A stretch of DNA of 64,000 nucleotides from Megachile rotundata (GCF_050947335.1 NC_134993.1:12462001-12526000), one strand, 5' to 3'; counted from the first letter of the stretch, positions 24,212-35,535 are shown. Notes: generated by a model not told the origin, from the letters alone. Translations and numbers: made by a program.

Positions 24212-27200
24212 ATGAGTCTTTCGCCGGTAGCGAATAGGAGCTTCCTTCACGGAGATCGAAAGCCATCCCCGAGCTCGGAGAAGATCGTTTACGCAACGCT
24301 CGATAGTTTGGCGTTAAAGAGAGCTACGTTGCCCCTGCAGTTGCTGCCCGTTGACGAGTCCAAGAGAAAAAGGGAAACTTGCAACGAAGCGACTGCCAGG
24401 AGATCCAGTTTCAAGGTTCGACTGGAATAACCCCGTTTCCGTACAGTTAGAAAATGTTGCCTGGAAATTCCGATCGACTCTCCCGGTTCTTGCCGCGGGT
24501 TTCCATCGCGAGAACTATTCGAAGCGCGCGTCGAGATATCGCGATACAGTCGACGATTCAACCGCGGGATACCATCGACTTTCGTTACCGCGAAAAGCGA
24601 TTGACTACAGTAGTCTTTCATTTTTAAAGGAATCTTGTTTCTTGAGTCTCATGGAACAGTTATTTTATAATTGGTAGAATAATAGGAACAGTTATATATT
24701 TATATATTTATAATTATATTTATAGTTCTGTATAGAAGTTATATACAGAAGTTATATACAGTTTTAATACAATATATTTTATAATATATTGAATGATATA
24801 ATCATAGTTATATTTATAGTTATATTTATATTTATATATAGAAGTTATTTTATTAAAAATTTTATTTGATTATTAAACTATTAGGTACAGTTTTAATACA
24901 ATATATTGTATAATATATTGAATTATATAATCATATACTATGACTTATTGGAGGATTAATGAAGGATATGGAAATTATAGCATGAATAATTTTGTGAAAG
25001 GTATTGAACAGGAAAAGAAACTTCACCGAAGTAGTAATTAATTTTCCAGTCTGAGTGAACTGAACATAGGAATTCTATAATACACTATATTATAATATTA
25101 TGTTATATGCATTCTATACATAATATGCAGAGGAATACATATGTGTATATATGAGTATACATATGTATAATAAAAATTTCTATAATGATACAGTTTATAA
25201 TACTTGAATACATATTTAAGTATTGTATTATTTTACTGTAATTTAACTGTTAGTATTATTTAATATTATATAGTATTATTGAGGAGTATTCAATGTTTAA
25301 AATTATTCTGTTCTTGTTTAATACTGAATGTACAATTATTTAATGTATAGTATTATTGAGCAGTATTCAATATTTAAAATCATTCTGATCTTGTTTAATA
25401 CTGAATGAACAATTATTTAATGTATAATATTATTGAGCAGTATTTAATATTTAAAATCATTCTGAACTTGTTTAATACTGAATGTACAATTATTTAATGT
25501 ATAGTATTATTGAGCAGTATTCAATATTTAAAATCATTCTGACCTTGTTTAATACTGAATGAACAATTATTTAATACAAAGTAACGATAAAATAACTGTT
25601 CCTCTCATGGAAAAATAGTTTTGTTTCATAAATGCAAAACTTTTCATAGTACATGTTTGTAATAGAATGAAAGATTTCTACTAGAAAATTAAATCAAGCC
25701 TATAATTAAGTTTTAACGATGAGTCTCTATTGTGACTATGCCTTGGGCTTTCCCATATCTGCTGTATGGAGTCTACCGGTCATTTATCGCTACCACGAAA
25801 TACGAAAGTCCTCGAAACGGTTCTCCGCATTAATGACTAATTATGAAGCGTTTGATACACCAAGAAAATGAGCACTATGGCATATTAAGTTTCATATGTT
25901 TATGGCTATATTTTTCAATCTTTTTCAAATCTTATAGTTGAAGCTTTTGTCAAAGTATTCAGATGTAGTTTCAAGTTTACTGTAGATGAAGAGCACAGTG
26001 TTGCTAATTCAGAGTTGTTGAAAACTTTAGAAGTTTGAAGTTTAGAAATTTCTACATTTATAATTTGAAGATTTCAAACTCTTCAAGTTCTCAAGTGATC
26101 TATTCCAAAATTTTCAAATGTCCAAATCCTCAGATGTAGTTTCAAGTTTACTGTAGATGAAGAGCACAGTGTAGCTAATTCAGAATTGTTGAAAACTTGA
26201 GAAGTTTGAAGTTTAGAAATTTCTACATTTATAATTTAAAGATTTCCAACTCTTCAAGTTCTCAAGTGATCTATTCCAAAATTTTCAAATGTCCAAATCC
26301 TCAGATGTAGTTTCAAGTTTACTGTAGATGAAGAGCACAGTGTAGCTAATTCAGAGTTGTTGAAAACTTGAGAAGTTTGAAGTTTAGAAATGTATACATT
26401 TATAATTTGAAGATTTCAAGTTCTCAAGTGATTAATTTCAAACTTTTCAAATGTCCAAATCCTCAGATGTATAATATGTCAAAGTTCTCAATTTTTAAAT
26501 AATCAAATGACCAAATCCTCAGATATGTCAAAGTTATTTTAAGTTCAATATGTAATGAAGAATAGGTACTTGACTTTAACACTGAACCAAAGTGATCAGA
26601 TGACCACTACAAGTTTATACAGTATGTCAGACATAATTAATTAATAAGTAATCAATAAGTTACACATATTAAGGCTTTTCTCAAAAACTGCATCAAATTT
26701 CATCAAACTCACTTAATGTATATACAATGTTATCTTAAGTCGTCTCTTTACTTCTACTTAATTTTCAAACTGAAATCAGCGTACTTAGGCCAGCGCATCA
26801 GGTTTAACACTCTCTTAATGGACTGTTCAGGTCGACACTCCATCAAAGGAGCGCTCTGAATATCTCCTAGTCGCTTCCAAGTCCGAAGACCGAAAATGCA
26901 CCGCCAGTCCATCCGTTATCGAGCGGAAATCCGAAGAGCCGTTTTATTTGCAATGCGCTATCGATAATCCGATAAGGTCCTCGGACCCCGTGAGCGAAGA
27001 TATCGACATTCGCGAGCCTCAAGAATCCGACGATTCCTCGAACGAAGCTCTCCAGTCCGACGACTACGAGCGAATAGAGCTGACATCCTCGGAGAATGTC
27101 GCCAAACAAGTGAACCTCAACAACAATGAGATCACCCTGAAGAAATCAAATCTCTCGGAGAAATCTGAGGAACGAGGCTTCAAGAAGAGGACGCATTTCG

Positions 27201-30200
27201 CGAAGAACGTACTGCACTTCGTTCCGGAGTACCTCGTCAAAGGATCCAGGAAGAAGAAGAACGTTCTGAGTGCATCGTTGAGTTCCTTAAAAACGTCGAC
27301 GTTGGATGTGAACTCCATGGCCAGGTTCAGGTCGAGAAGCCTCTCCCGAGAGGAGACCAGGTGCCTCAACATTTCATCACCAACGAACTTCGTGCACGTC
27401 GCTTCAGCCACCAGCCCGAACCTCATCAACGAGAACAGCGACGTCCATTTGGAGCAAGTAATCACGCACGAACAGAAGTGCGCAACGTTGCCTCTGCTCG
27501 TCAGGAACGAAAAGGAAACTCGTACGTTAATCTTATGTGTTCTTAGTTTTTTGGAGACTACAATGATTGCATTGCAATTACAGGCAGCGACGAAAGTCTG
27601 AAGCGTGAACTGATGTCAGAGCTGCGAGTGCGGACGAAAATGTTGGAGCAGAGCCAGCGGGTGAAAACAAGTGAAAATCAAGAGGCTAATGCTAGCTTTT
27701 TGTGGAGGAACACGATTGAGATGACTGGCATCACTGAGAGCGTTGATGAGGATCAGTATGATGATGTGGGACCTAAAAATAGTGATACCCAGGTGAACAG
27801 ATGAATGAAAGGAAGAATTGATAAGAGAAATTTGGTGGGAGATTGTGACTGATATGATAGCTGATATCTTGTCTTTGTTTGGTAGCTTTGGTTCTCTTTG
27901 ATAAGTTAATGCAAGTTTTATGAGGAAAGTGCAATTTGGGGAGTTTAGGTCATGGAGGTCCAAGGTGCGGTAGCTTTTGTTCTCTTTGATAATTCAATGC
28001 AAGTTTTGTGAGGAAAGTTGAGTACAATTTGGGGAGTTTAGGTCATGAAGGTTCAAGATTCAGTAGCTCTTGTTCTCTTTGATAATTCAATGCAAGTTTT
28101 GTGAGGGAATTTGTTGAGTACAATTTGGGGAGTTTAGGTCATGAAGGTCCAAGGTTCAGTAGCTTTTGTTCTCTTTGATAGTTCAATGCAAGTTTTATGA
28201 GGAAAGTTGAGTACAGTTTGGGGAGTTTAGATCAAGGTTTAAATTTGGAAAATTAGGGATTCACAGATTTCTGAATATTTAGTTGCAACTGGAGGTTTAA
28301 TTGCAAGCTCAGAAATTGCACAATGCAACTTCTGAAGCAATCACTTCTTCAACTGAAATTACTGAATTTCAATTTTGTCAAATTTTCTGATTTAATGTGC
28401 TTCTAAATTGTCATGCTTCTAACCAAGTTACCAAACTACAAAATTGTCAAGCTTCTAACCAAGTTACCAGACTACTAAATTGTCAAGCTTCTGACCAAGT
28501 CACCAAACTACCAAATAGTCAAGTTTTTGATCAAGTTACCAAACTACCATGTTGTCAAGCTTCTGACCAAGTTACCAAACTACCATATTGTCAAGTTTCC
28601 GACTAAGTTATCAAACTCCCATATTGTCAAGCTTCTGACCAAGTGACCAGACTACTTAATTGTCAAGCTTCTGACCAAGTTACCAAACTACCATATCGTC
28701 AAGCTTCTGACCAAGTTACCAAACTACCAAATTGTCAAGCTTCTAACCAAGTTACCAAACTAGCAAATTGTCAAGCTTCTAACCAAGTTACCAGCCTACC
28801 AGATTGTCAAGCTTCTAACCAAGTTACCAAACTAGCAAATTATCAAGCTTCTAACCAAGTTACCAAACTACCAAATAGTCAAGCTTTTAACCAAGTTACT
28901 AAACTACTAAATTGACAAGCTTCTAACCAAGTTACCAAACTACCATATTGTCAAGCTTCTAACCAAGTTACCAAAGTACCAAATTGTCAAGCTTCTGAGC
29001 AAGTTACCAAGGTACCAAATTGTGAAACTTCTAAGTTATCAAACTACCAAATTGTTAAGTGTCCAAAATTCTGAATCCACAAATTTTCAAGTCTCCATAT
29101 TTAAGTATTCAAAAATTCCTTATTCATAACTCCCACTAACTCCCCTTTTGCTAACCTAGGAGGACGACTACGACGATGTAGGATTTCCATCCAGCGACCC
29201 TCCCGAGGTCCCCAAAGACGACAGCATTTACGACGACGTGATGTCCCCAATAACCGAACGCATCTCAGAGCCTAGAGAGATGGAGGAGAACCAAGAGAGC
29301 TACCGTTCGTTGAACAACGACTACTCCAGCGTGGACTCCGACGAGTTAGATCAAGATGTATACGATGACGTAGGCTTTCCCGCAGAGGAACGCGTCAACA
29401 GCCTCTACGCGGGTTCTACAACGGGTTCAATCTTAGGATGGAATGGAAAGGAATCCGAGTGGGAGGACCTAGAAGACCCGGTTGCGCTTCCTGACTCGTG
29501 GTAAATGTGCGAGAGTCATTTCGTTAGAACGGTAAAGTTAGAATGGTAAAATAACGCGTTTTAGTAGGAAGGACGTGAGTAAGAGAAAGGGACAACGGTC
29601 GAGGAAGGTGAGGAGACGGTCCAGGTGCAGGAGGAGCTCGTCGAAGTCTTCTAATAAGAGTACGAGAAATGTAGAGAGCCAAGGTAAGATTATGTAAAAG
29701 ATTGAATGAAGTGCATGAAAAGATGAAGAATGTTTATAGAAGAATGCATGAAAGGCTGAAGAATGTTTATCGAAGAATGCAAGATTTTGTGATCGTTTCT
29801 CTTGGAGGAGAGCTATCGCTAATTACGTTGAAAAGAAAACGAATCTTGAGATCGACGATGGAACTTGCACGATCGAGAGCAGTGTACCGTGCTAGCGTTG
29901 CGTTGGAAACTGTATCTTGGCGGGTAAAAGTTACCTGCTCATGCTTTACTATGTAGCTCTTGTACTGAATGTCTTGAGAATGATTTTCTCATTGTTACAA
30001 TTCTACTGTTTATACAATTGTTCAAACAATTGTCATTGTGTAATGTGTTGTCAGAAGTTATTGGAGAGATTTTACTGAATTTAGAGGGATATTAATCTAA
30101 ATTTATAGAGATATTAATCTGAGAAAGATATTAATCTGAATTTATAGAGATATTGATCTTATAGATATCTTAATTTGAATTTATACAGATATTAATCTTA

Positions 30201-33200
30201 TAGAGCTTAATCTGAATTTAGAAAGATATTGTTAATGTGAATTTGTAAATCTTATCAAGAGTCATTGGAGAGATGTTAACCTAAATTTAGAAGGATATTG
30301 TTAATCTAAATTTACAGAGATATTGTTAATTTGAATTTAGAAAGATATTGTTAATTTGAATTTAGAAAGATATTGTCAATCTGAATTTGCAAATCTTGGC
30401 AAAAGTCATTGGAGAGATGTTAACCTGAATTTAGAAGGATATTGTTAAGCTAAATTTACAGAGATATTGTTAATATGAATTTAGAAAGATATTGTCAGTC
30501 TGAATTTGCAAATCTTGGCAAAAGTCATTGGAGAGATGTTAACCTGAATTTAGAAGGATATTGTTAATCTAAATTTACAGAGATATTGTTAATATGAATT
30601 TAGAAAGATATTGTCAGTCTGAATTTGCAAATCTTGCCAAAAATCATTAGAGAAATATTAACCTGAATTTAGAAAGATATTATTAAGCTATATTTATAGA
30701 GATATTGTTAATATGAATTTGGAAAGATATTGTCAATCTGAATTTGCAAATCTTGCCAAAAATCATTAGAGAAATATTAACCTGAATTTAGAAAGATATT
30801 ATTAAGCTATATTTATAGAGATATTGTTAATATGAATTTGGAAAGATATTGTCAATCTGAATTTATAAACTTTGCCAAAAATCATTAGAGAAATATTAAC
30901 CTGAATTTAGAAAGATATTATTAAGCTAAATTTACTGAGATATTGTTAATATGAATTTAGAAAGATATTGTCAATCTGCATTTGCAAATCTTACCAAAAA
31001 TCATTAGAGAAATATTAACCTGAATTGAGAAAGATATTGTTCAGCTAAATTTACAGAAATATTATTAATATAAATTCATTAATTTATTAATATAAATACA
31101 GAAATATTGTTAACCTAAAAATACAAAAAAATATTGTTAATCCAAATGTACAAAAATATTGTAAATCTGAACGTTCTATTCAAAAGAAACGTCCAGACAA
31201 AGACGAAAAAAATTGTTCATCAAGATTTATATACAATCATGACGTATGTAATCTTGCCCCCATCGGATGAGCTCTAGTTTCTTATTTACCAAATTTTAGC
31301 TATCCCCATTCACCTATCTAACCAGTTGCATGACCGCCATAAAACTGCACACTTGTAGAGCTCATCTCATGCCGGTACAATACACTACACATTAACTCAT
31401 GTACACTACATGTAAACTGTATACTTTCGAGCGGGGATTCACCACCGTCTAGACCAATTATCTTAGCGAAATTCGGAGAAAGAACGTACCTGGAAGATCG
31501 ACGCCGAGAGAGTGGGCGATGATTCGAGGCGCGTGAAAATATTTTATCGACGAGTTCTGGCTGGAAACCGGACTCGAGCGAGCAGATTGCCGCGAGGTGA
31601 AAGCGCGTATTGCGGCTCTCGCAGTGTCAGTCACGGCCGAGCCGAGCTGTTCGTCGCGTCGTCGACGTAACGTGCACTTACATCCGCGTAATCTTCTCTA
31701 AGCGTCGATTTCTCGCGTTCCCCTTTCTTCCCTCCGTGCTTCACTCTCGCTTTCTCAAAATGTACCGCCTTAGAATATTCTTTCTGTGACTCGAAATGTG
31801 GAAATGAGACAGACCTTGAAAACTTTTCGGCGACCAAACACGCAAGGTGAGCTGCCTACTTGTCCAAGTAATTCAAAAAATTCGGGACCTGTTAATTCGA
31901 AAGAAATAGCAAAAGAGTCGCTCTAGATCAAATTCGAGAACTGGATCCTTGATGCGTCATTCGGCCATCTCGTTTTCTCGTTATCCTTCGGATAACGTAA
32001 TCGAAAGTTTGACCGTGAACAATGTTTTCAAGTGGCTGTAAGCCTTGGCAGCGGATCGGTATTGGTCGTGGGCCGTACGGAGAAAGTGGAAGAATGGAAC
32101 AGGGAAGAGTCGGATCGAACTGCGCAAAATTCACAGAGGACGCAGGGTCTCGTTCAGTTGAGGGTCATCGACCTGGACGAGGACGTGGATACGCAGGAGA
32201 CGTCCTGCTACGTTCACGAAGGTTTCCTTTGTCCGAGAACTCTTTGTCAAAACGTTCTACGTCCTTCAAAAGTTTCGCTTCCTCCACTTATCAAAACAAT
32301 TTTGCAGACAACGCTGAGGACAGCCCGTACGAGAGCCTGCGGTCCTTCCCTCAGGATGAGTTCAGCTCGGATTCAGGAACCGAGACGGAGAAGAACGACC
32401 CGAACCGACTGGTCATCGAGTACCTGGAGGCTCCAACCAGACCCAATCCTCCTCCACCTCGGGAGATCAGTCTGACAAGAACGCTAGGTAGAAGAATAAA
32501 AATGTTAAGAAGAACGTGGAGCATCACGAAAGGTAGCCTGGGTCGCATGCGGAGGAGAACGTCCGTCGACGAGGAACACGAGGAGAAGGAGTGCGATTCG
32601 AACCTTGACGGAGGCAGGTACTTCGGCTTCGCTAGGCACTTCAAGAAAAGCGTTGCAGGGTTCTCCACTTTTTATCTGAACGGCCATACTGATTCGATCA
32701 AAACGGATCGCTCCTCAGAACCGATTGGAGAACCAGGTAAGGGTCGACGAGTTTCACATTCCTTCAGTTTCGTAATGGAGGTCTGTTTCTGTAGATCACT
32801 ATAGCGTGCTGGCCGAGCAGGAACCACTGTATCAGTTTTATGCGGCGGCGGCTGCGAGGGGAGCGTTTGATTCCAACTCGGATGACTATGAGGAGGTAAG
32901 AATGCTGACTTGTACAGAGGAAATAGCTTAGGAAGGATATGAGGATGAAGAGGACCAGTTTGAGGCTGGATGTTCATTTTGGAAGTTTAGGAAAGTTTGA
33001 GAATTTAGAAATATAACACACCTTGATGCTGAATTTACTGTACAGAGAAAATGTGGCTTAGGAAAGATATGACAAATGAGGATGAAGAGGACTCGTTTGA
33101 GGCTGCATGTTTATTTTGGAAATTTAGGAATGGAAATGTTTGAGAATTTAGAAACATAATATACCTTGATGATGACTAGCCATTACTGTACAGAGAAAAT

Positions 33201-35490
33201 GTGGCTTAGGAAAGATATAATAGATAAGGATGAAGAGGACTCGTTTGAGGCTGGATGTATATTATGAAAATTTAGGAATGGAAATGTTTGAGAATTTAGA
33301 AACATAACACACCTTGATGCTGACTTCACTGTACAGAGATAATATGGCTTAGGAAAGATATGAGATTGAAGAGGACTCGTTTGAGGCTGGATGTTTATTA
33401 TGAAAATTCAGGAATGAAAGTATTTAAGTATTTAGAAACATAACACACCTTGATGCTACTGATATTATCTATATAAGGAAAAATTTAATTAAGGTAGCAT
33501 TAAACTTGCAGCTAATGTTCAATAATCATTAGCTCTGAGCAGCCTAATTGCACCTCTGTACACTGTTATTAAATTCAACACACGCTTCTAAAATTATCTC
33601 CCTCACAAACACATCCGTTGACGTGTACAGGTCGAGGACATGATTCCATCTCGCTCCACGACCGATTTGGCAAAACCAGGGCACAGAACGTTATGGTGTC
33701 AGACGCCTCAAGTCATAAACAGCGACCTCCTAGGTAAGTAGTAGCCTAACAGTCTCTAAACCGTCGCTCTAAGCCGTCTTCAAGGTCTAATTTAACTTTC
33801 CAGAACGACTAACTGCGGAGGAGAGAAAGATACAGGAGGCGAAGTTCGAGATCCTAACATCAGAAGCGTCATATTTGAACAGCCTCCGCGTCCTCAAGAA
33901 CGAGTTCTTCAACGAGCCGTCCTTCAACGAGATTTTAACCCCCCTCGAGAAGGAGAAACTGTTCGGAGGTATCCCCAGCGTGTTGCAAGCGTCAGAACAG
34001 TGTCTGGCGGAATTGGAAACCGTGTGGAGGCAGGATCCCATGCTGCACGGGTTGCCGGACGTGCTGCTCAAGTATGCGGAGAAGTGTTTGGACATTTATG
34101 TGGCGTACTGCTCGAACCAAGTTAGCATCGACGGCACGCTCAAAGATTTACGGTAAACGGAATCGCTAATGAAATAAGTACTTTCTCTTTCTTTATTCAC
34201 GAGTCGTTGTTTCAGAACGCGGAAGGGGATCAGGTTTTTGGACGTGGTCTCGCAAATTGAAGCGCGGACAGCTTGCCAGAGCTTGTCGTTACATTCGTTT
34301 TTAATGTTACCCATGCAACGAATAACCAGGTAAGAATGAACAATCATCAAAGAAAGAACATCTGTACAAGGAACGCGTGATTCAGGTTGCCTTTGTTGGC
34401 TGACGCCGTCCTCTCCAAACTGCCCATCGAACACGTAGACAGACCTCAATGGGAGAGAGTTCTGTCAGGCCTGAGTTACGTGGTCGCTGAATGTAACGAA
34501 GGTGCACGTGTCGCGGCGAAGGAGGCAGAAATGGAAAGTTTAGCCAGGTGACAATCTCTCTGTCTTGCAAATCATCTTCATTGATATTCTTCCACTGTAC
34601 TTTTTCTTTTCATAGGAAACTGGAATACTCCGCTAAAATTAAACCTATCGTACTAAAAGGCAAACACTTGGTTAAAACTGGGCCCGTCGTGCAATTACTG
34701 AGCAAAGCTGACGCGGAATATAAACTTACGTTCGGGCGAAAGTTTAACAAGACGCATCTGTATCTTTTGTTGCTCACGGATTACCTTCTAGTCGCAAAAT
34801 ATAAATCCAAGTACGCATAAACAATATTACATGAACGTGAGATTAGTATGTAACCTATCTTTCTTCTTTTAGTACTCAGGATGCAACGTACACCGTGATA
34901 GATACTTGTAAGAGGAGCTTGATCGCCTTAGAAGCAGTTAACGAGGACTCGCCGTTTGCGGGACGTAACGCGATGCTGTTAACTCTTCTGGAGAACTATT
35001 CTGGTCATCAGGTTGAATATATTTTAACGTGCGAAAGCGACACGGAAAGGCAGAGGTGGTTGGAAGCTGTCTCACCGTCGAAACGGGGTTTGATGGAAGA
35101 AACGCTTTACGAGTCGTGGGACTGTCCTCAAGTGGTAGCTTTGTATTGCTATTCCCCTAATCAACCGGACGAGTTATCGTTGCATCCTGGTGAGCGACAT
35201 CTTGAGAACAATTGAATTATTTCTTGATGGTAGCTGATTGCAGGTAAAAAATAATTGTACTTTTTCAATTTTCAGGGGATGTCATAAACGTGTTCAGAAA
35301 GATGTCGGACGGTTGGTACCACGGTGAGAAGTTATTGGACGGTGAGCAGGGCTGGTTTCCCGGGAATTATACGAAGGAAGTTGCATCGGAGCATGTTCGC
35401 GCGAGAAATCTTAAGCAGAGACACCGTCTTCTTGCGCTGAACGGTAACGCGCTGCAACGAAAGACGAAGCAACAATCTTCTGTTCGCTAA
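24212..35490 (+). CDS. Exn: Ephexin-type Rho guanine nucleotide exchange factor (DH-PH-SH3), long form
   Basis: Rho-family GEF, in other animals acting downstream of Eph receptors. I join 14 exons: 24212-24415, 26831-27521, 27584-27792, 29160-29500, 29565-29683, 32308-32736, 32795-32895, 33631-33733, 33804-34152, 34216-34329, 34386-34547, 34616-34810, 34873-35189, 35276-35490. They total 3,549 nt, 1,182 residues, in phase. The C-terminal half is certain: the DH domain starts LTAEERKIQEAKFEI and contains MLPMQRITRLPLLAD, then come PH and an SH3 (ALYCYSPNQPDELSLHPGD, GWFPGNY). The N-terminal half is disordered and Tyr-motif-rich: IVYATLD, DDYERIEL, QYDDVGP, DDYDDVGF, SIYDDVMS, VYDDVGFP, SPYESL, DDYEEVED. 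It also has a partial CRIB-like motif (ISSPTNFVHVASA). The first exon is weakest because its donor AAG/GTTCGA is poor. The apparent stop at 29,502 lies inside a 64-nt intron. Confidence 0.75.
24680..24945. repeat. AT-rich direct repeats in ephexin intron 1
   Basis: TTTATA/TTATAT low-complexity sequence. A direct repeat of about 55 bp (ACAGTTTTAATACAATATAT core) occurs at about 24,757 and again at about 24,887. Confidence 0.65.
25265..25580 (+). repeat. 77-bp tandem repeat, about 4 copies
   Basis: The word TAGTATTATTGAG recurs at 25,271, 25,348, 25,425 (one base changed) and 25,502, a constant 77-bp period. Each unit also carries TTTAAAATCATTCTG and TTGTTTAATACTGAATG. It lies in the proposed first intron of ephexin. 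Confidence 0.9.
25955..26530 (+). repeat. 171-bp tandem repeat, about 3.4 copies
   Basis: CAGATGTAGTTTCAAGTTTA begins at 25,960, 26,131 and 26,302 (171-bp period), with a degenerate shortened unit from 26,464. Units contain the recurring words GAAGTTTAGAAATTTCTACA and TTCAAGTTCTCAAGTGAT. Non-coding. Confidence 0.9.
27885..28240 (+). repeat. About 95-bp tandem repeat, 3-4 copies
   Basis: The unit includes GTTCTCTTTGATAATTCAAT, then GTTTTGTGAGGAAAGTTGAG, TTTGGGGAGTTTAGGTCATG and AAGGTCCAAGGTTCAGTAGC. Copies start near 27,890, 27,978, 28,070 and 28,165. It fills the intron after the exon ending at 27,792. Confidence 0.88.
28400..29050 (+). repeat. 36-bp minisatellite, about 18 copies
   Basis: The unit approximates AAGCTTCTAACCAAGTTACC followed by AAACTACCAAATTGTC. 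Because 36 is a multiple of three, it makes long open frames reading a 12-residue repeat (QASNQVTKLPNC). Stops interrupt the frame, there are no matching splice sites, and the array sits between exons 27584-27792 and 29160-29500, which join in phase without it. Not coding, not CRISPR: the units are directly adjacent with no spacers. Confidence 0.92.
30060..31070 (+). repeat. 119-bp tandem repeat, about 7 copies plus degenerate ends
   Basis: CATTAGAG or CATTGGAG markers fall at 30,407, 30,526, 30,645, 30,764, 30,883 and 31,002, an exact 119-bp period, with an older copy at 30,263. Each unit contains internal AGAAAGATATTGTTAAT sub-repeats. It sits in the 2.6-kb intron between the exons ending 29,683 and starting 32,308. 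Confidence 0.93.
31430..32307 (+). promoter_or_regulatory. Second CpG-rich block: possible internal ephexin promoter and alternative first exon
   Basis: An abrupt CpG-rich segment after the AT-rich 119-bp array. An ATG at 32,022 (MFSSGCKPWQRIG) opens a frame that runs without interruption into the ephexin exon at 32,308, adding 95 residues rich in Arg/Ser (LLRSRRFPLSENSLSKRS). This would give a short isoform lacking the YDDV and CRIB-like half. In the long form the CAG acceptor at 32,305-32,307 is used instead. Transcription evidence is needed to decide. Confidence 0.5.
32920..33465 (+). repeat. About 136-148-bp tandem repeat, 4 copies
   Basis: TGAGGCTG recurs at 32,961, 33,098, 33,246 and 33,382. 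Each unit carries CTGTACAGAG, GGCTTAGGAAAGATATGA, GAAGAGGACTCGTTTGAGGC and ACACACCTTGATGCTGA. It begins right after the exon ending at 32,895, and the first unit appears to include sequence resembling that exon's 3' edge (GAGGTAAGAATGCTGACTTG). Confidence 0.88.
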
Positions 35491-35529
35491 AAGACTTGGA
35501 GTGTACTTAAATTATCATTAACTTAATCG

Positions 35530-35535
35530 AATAAA
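35530..35535 (+). terminator. Candidate poly(A) signal for ephexin (AATAAA)
   Basis: Canonical hexamer 40 bp after the ephexin stop codon. The remaining few hundred bases to the TMED stop at 36,007 are AT-rich and hold no other gene that I can see. Confidence 0.55.

Noticed and set aside
26948..27601. Start of the ephexin N-terminal frame at 26,948
   Set aside because: The codon there is TTG. The frame extends upstream to an acceptor (TTCAG at 26,830) and has no early ATG, so the true start must be in an upstream exon.
28397..28915. Plus-strand ORFs of 69 and 90 codons with repeated QASNQVTKLPN
   Set aside because: Produced by the 36-bp minisatellite inside an ephexin intron. Stops separate the ORFs, and flanking exons join in phase without it.
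28400..29050. CRISPR-like array suggested by regular 36-bp repeats
   Set aside because: Repeats are contiguous without spacers, lie in a eukaryotic intron and no cas genes are present.
29702..29956. ORF with a repeated KMKNVYRRMHERLKNVYRRM-like helix
   Set aside because: It comes from a roughly 39-bp imperfect duplication just inside an intron, after a strong donor at 29,684. No acceptor precedes it.
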